Positions 62,472 through 64,000 of a stretch of DNA of 64,000 bases are shown piece after piece. The translations under genes and the position numbers were made by a program. Position 1 is the first letter of the stretch, and every line of letters starts with the position of its first letter. The notes beneath the pieces are model-generated. The model worked only from the letters and a program-made list of their open reading frames with translations. It had not been told where the DNA came from and did no database searches. Origin of the DNA: Pseudarthrobacter sp. (lineage in GTDB: Bacteria; Actinomycetota; Actinomycetes; Actinomycetales; Micrococcaceae); contig JAPSJV010000004.1 in NCBI GenBank assembly GCA_031178005.1, positions 62,001 to 126,000 on the forward strand, read 5' to 3'.

Positions 62472-63437
62472 TCAAACGGGCGGCCAGTTCTCGGCGCCCG
62501 GCCCGTCGAACAACGCGCCGGTGCTGCTCTGCGGCACCACCACGTGGACGGCGTTGCGCTGGATGGTGAAGTCGGTGGCGGTGCTGGTGGCGATTTCGCC
62601 GTCGAGGTTTACCGGCAGTGGATTGTCGGTGACCAGCCGGACGCTGCGGCTGGTCAGGTGGTGCACGCGGTCGTGTTCAATGAAGCTTCCGTCCTTGAGC
62701 AGCCGGGCGATGTTCACGTGCTCGCGGAGCGGCCCGGCCAGGATCGCGTAGATGTCGAGGGTGTGGTCGTCGATCCCGGCGGTGGGGGAGACCGTGTTGC
62801 CGCCGCCGTAGTGCCGGCCGTTGCCCACGGCCACCTGCAGCAGGTCCTCGAGCTCCAGCGGCTGGTGGTCGCCGTCCGGGAACTCGAGCCGGGCCCGAAA
62901 CGGCTTGTGCTTGGCATACGCCCCAAGCGTGGCGATGCTGTAGGCCAGCGGCCCGATGTACCGCTTCAGGCGGGGGCTCAGGGCCTCGGTCACAGCGACG
63001 GACAGGCCCACGGATGCGACGTTGAGGAACGGCTCACCATTGGCCCGGCCCAGGTCGATGTCCACCACTTTGCCTTCCGCGACGGTGGCGCACGCCTCGG
63101 CAAGGTTGCTCGGGATCTCCAGCGTGCGGGCGAAGTCGTTGGCGGTTCCCAGCGGCAGGACGCCGAGCGTCACCTCCGTGCCGGCCAGGCGGCCGGCGGC
63201 GTAGGACATCGTCCCGTCGCCGCCGCCCACAACCAGCAGGTCGTGCCCGTCCGCAAACACCCGGTCAAGCGTCCCGGTGAGGTCCGCCCCGGAGTGCACG
63301 TGGTGCACGGCGGAGACAGGCACGCCTGCGTTGCGCATGGTGTCCACCGCAAGTTCGTGGGGCGCGCCGCGGCGTGAACCGGCGTTGATCACAACGGCGG
63401 CAGAGCGGGCGTTCCGGGCAGCTTTCATTTGAGCCAT
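62472..63437 (-). CDS. Diacylglycerol/lipid kinase (YegS/DagK family)
   Basis: Soluble lipid kinase of 321 aa from the ATG at 63437 (MAQMKAARNARSAAVVINAG); the track start is 43 residues too early. The nucleotide motif is LLVVGGGDGTMSYAAG, followed by LGVLPLGTANDFARTLEIP, the family signature. The C-terminal beta-sandwich contains LPVNLDGEIATSTATDFTIQ. Likely phosphorylates diacylglycerol or a related lipid. Its last 130 bp are duplicated at 60679. Confidence 0.92.
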   Translation of the reverse strand: MAQMKAARNARSAAVVINAGSRRGAPHELAVDTMRNAGVPVSAVHHVHSGADLTGTLDRVFADGHDLLVVGGGDGTMSYAAGRLAGTEVTLGVLPLGTANDFARTLEIPSNLAEACATVAEGKVVDIDLGRANGEPFLNVASVGLSVAVTEALSPRLKRYIGPLAYSIATLGAYAKHKPFRARLEFPDGDHQPLELEDLLQVAVGNGRHYGGGNTVSPTAGIDDHTLDIYAILAGPLREHVNIARLLKDGSFIEHDRVHHLTSRSVRLVTDNPLPVNLDGEIATSTATDFTIQRNAVHVVVPQSSTGALFDGPGAENWPPV

Positions 63438-63616
63438 GCTAGGCGGTGGACCTGTGCGTTTCCATGGCGGAGGCGTACGACGGCGGCACATGGGTTCCAT
63501 CCGAAGGGAACCTCGGTGCCGCCAGGCCCAAGTGCTCGACGCCAGTCCGTGCCGTCGAGGAACCACGTCCTAACGTCCTGTGACCGTTGAGGACGTGAGC
63601 ATTCCCGCTTGAGATG

Positions 63617-64000
63617 CTACGTCCTGTACTGAGTCCACGCAGGAGCGTCAGGATTCAACATCTCAGCTAGTTCAAAAAATGCGTCATCGTCCGCCTCCAA
63701 GTACCCCTGGGGATCCAAGAAATAAATGGCCCGTCTGTATGCCTCGGCGAACGTCCCAAACATGGAGGAGACTGACGTGTACTCCACGAGGTGTTGGGCC
63801 TCACCCAGCATGAAGTTGGAGACCTGCCCGTAAGTGGCGGAGTTTCGAGCGCAATCCACAGCGTAAAAATCACCACCTCCGTTGGCCAGCAAAGGTAGCC
63901 AATCGGGACTCCATCTCGAGTTTTTCTTGAAGGTCCTGTAGTTGTTAAGCGTCTCGTCAAGGTTCGGAAAATGGAAGCCGGGCACGATTTGGATATCGTC
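63617..64000 (-). CDS. SMI1/KNR4 (SUKH) family protein, 5' end cut by window edge
   Basis: The C-terminal part of a SUKH-fold protein. The track starts it at a GTG (63985), but the frame continues to the edge (DDIQIVPGFHFPNL). Family marks: PGFHFPNLDETLNNYRTFKK, then PLLANGGGDFYAVDCARNSA, then EYTSVSSMFGTFAEAYRRA and the acidic YLEADDDAFFELAEMLNPDA. SUKH proteins are often immunity proteins against polymorphic toxins. Lower GC than neighbours. Confidence 0.8.
   Translation of the reverse strand, partial: DDIQIVPGFHFPNLDETLNNYRTFKKNSRWSPDWLPLLANGGGDFYAVDCARNSATYGQVSNFMLGEAQHLVEYTSVSSMFGTFAEAYRRAIYFLDPQGYLEADDDAFFELAEMLNPDAPAWTQYRT

Overview
The window looks like chromosome of a high-GC actinobacterium of the Micrococcaceae, most likely Arthrobacter, Pseudarthrobacter or Paenarthrobacter. 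The basis is high GC at third codon positions, frequent GTG/TTG starts, many ATGA-type stop/start overlaps, many carbohydrate ABC and APC/MFS transporters, and an oleA-oleBC-oleD cluster with the OleB-OleC fusion seen in actinobacteria. No rRNA, tRNA, CRISPR array or intact insertion sequence was seen.

Layout. 1-4281: a carbohydrate ABC uptake operon, cut by the left edge, with a divergent LacI regulator and two near-identical operators. 4282-6724: a long hairpin, glutathione-independent formaldehyde dehydrogenase, and a DUF2975/XRE pair. 6863-13979: a second sugar ABC operon whose last two genes are an alditol oxidase and a formylglycine-type sulfatase, under a SorC regulator with paired operators around a TATAAT box. 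The matching formylglycine-generating enzyme is at 36892-37920. 14167-22983: mostly single housekeeping or accessory genes (APC permease, hydrolase, DinB, methyltransferase, DUF952, TetR, TMEM175-like channel, BBE oxidase, MFS). 23098-35449: a catabolic block with a PucR regulator, FMN hydroxy-acid oxidase, polar amino-acid ABC importer, GntR regulator with a 21-bp palindrome, two nitrilase-superfamily amidases around an APC permease, a D-2-hydroxyacid dehydrogenase, and an OFA-type MFS carrier with its small subunit. 35549-40540: hydrolase, an undeciphered stretch, FGE, second BBE oxidase, BASS symporter.

40610-43287: a small accessory island (orphan protein, XRE-ImmA/IrrE metallopeptidase, DUF4062-like remnant) lying between two 53-bp imperfect direct repeats. 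43285-47832: VOC protein and a phosphonate/phosphate-ester-type ABC importer (phnD-phnC-phnE) coupled to a tyrosine-phosphatase-like enzyme and a TetR regulator. 47957-53603: hydrolases, a membrane beta-lactamase-fold protein, small membrane proteins and a NERD protein. 53882-60541: an unrecognised repeat-bearing 84-aa protein with its own strong terminator, a methyltransferase, and the ole olefin cluster. 60544-64000: a rearranged end with three 48-bp tandem repeats, an internally deleted diacylglycerol-kinase pseudogene, a lower-GC UDG-like two-domain gene, the intact kinase, and a SUKH-family immunity-like gene running off the edge.

The least explained items are the UDG-like gene between the two kinase copies, the repeat peptide at 53882, the orphan plus ImmA island, and an over-represented, strand-biased motif TWCGACGGCGG seen 13 times in this window.
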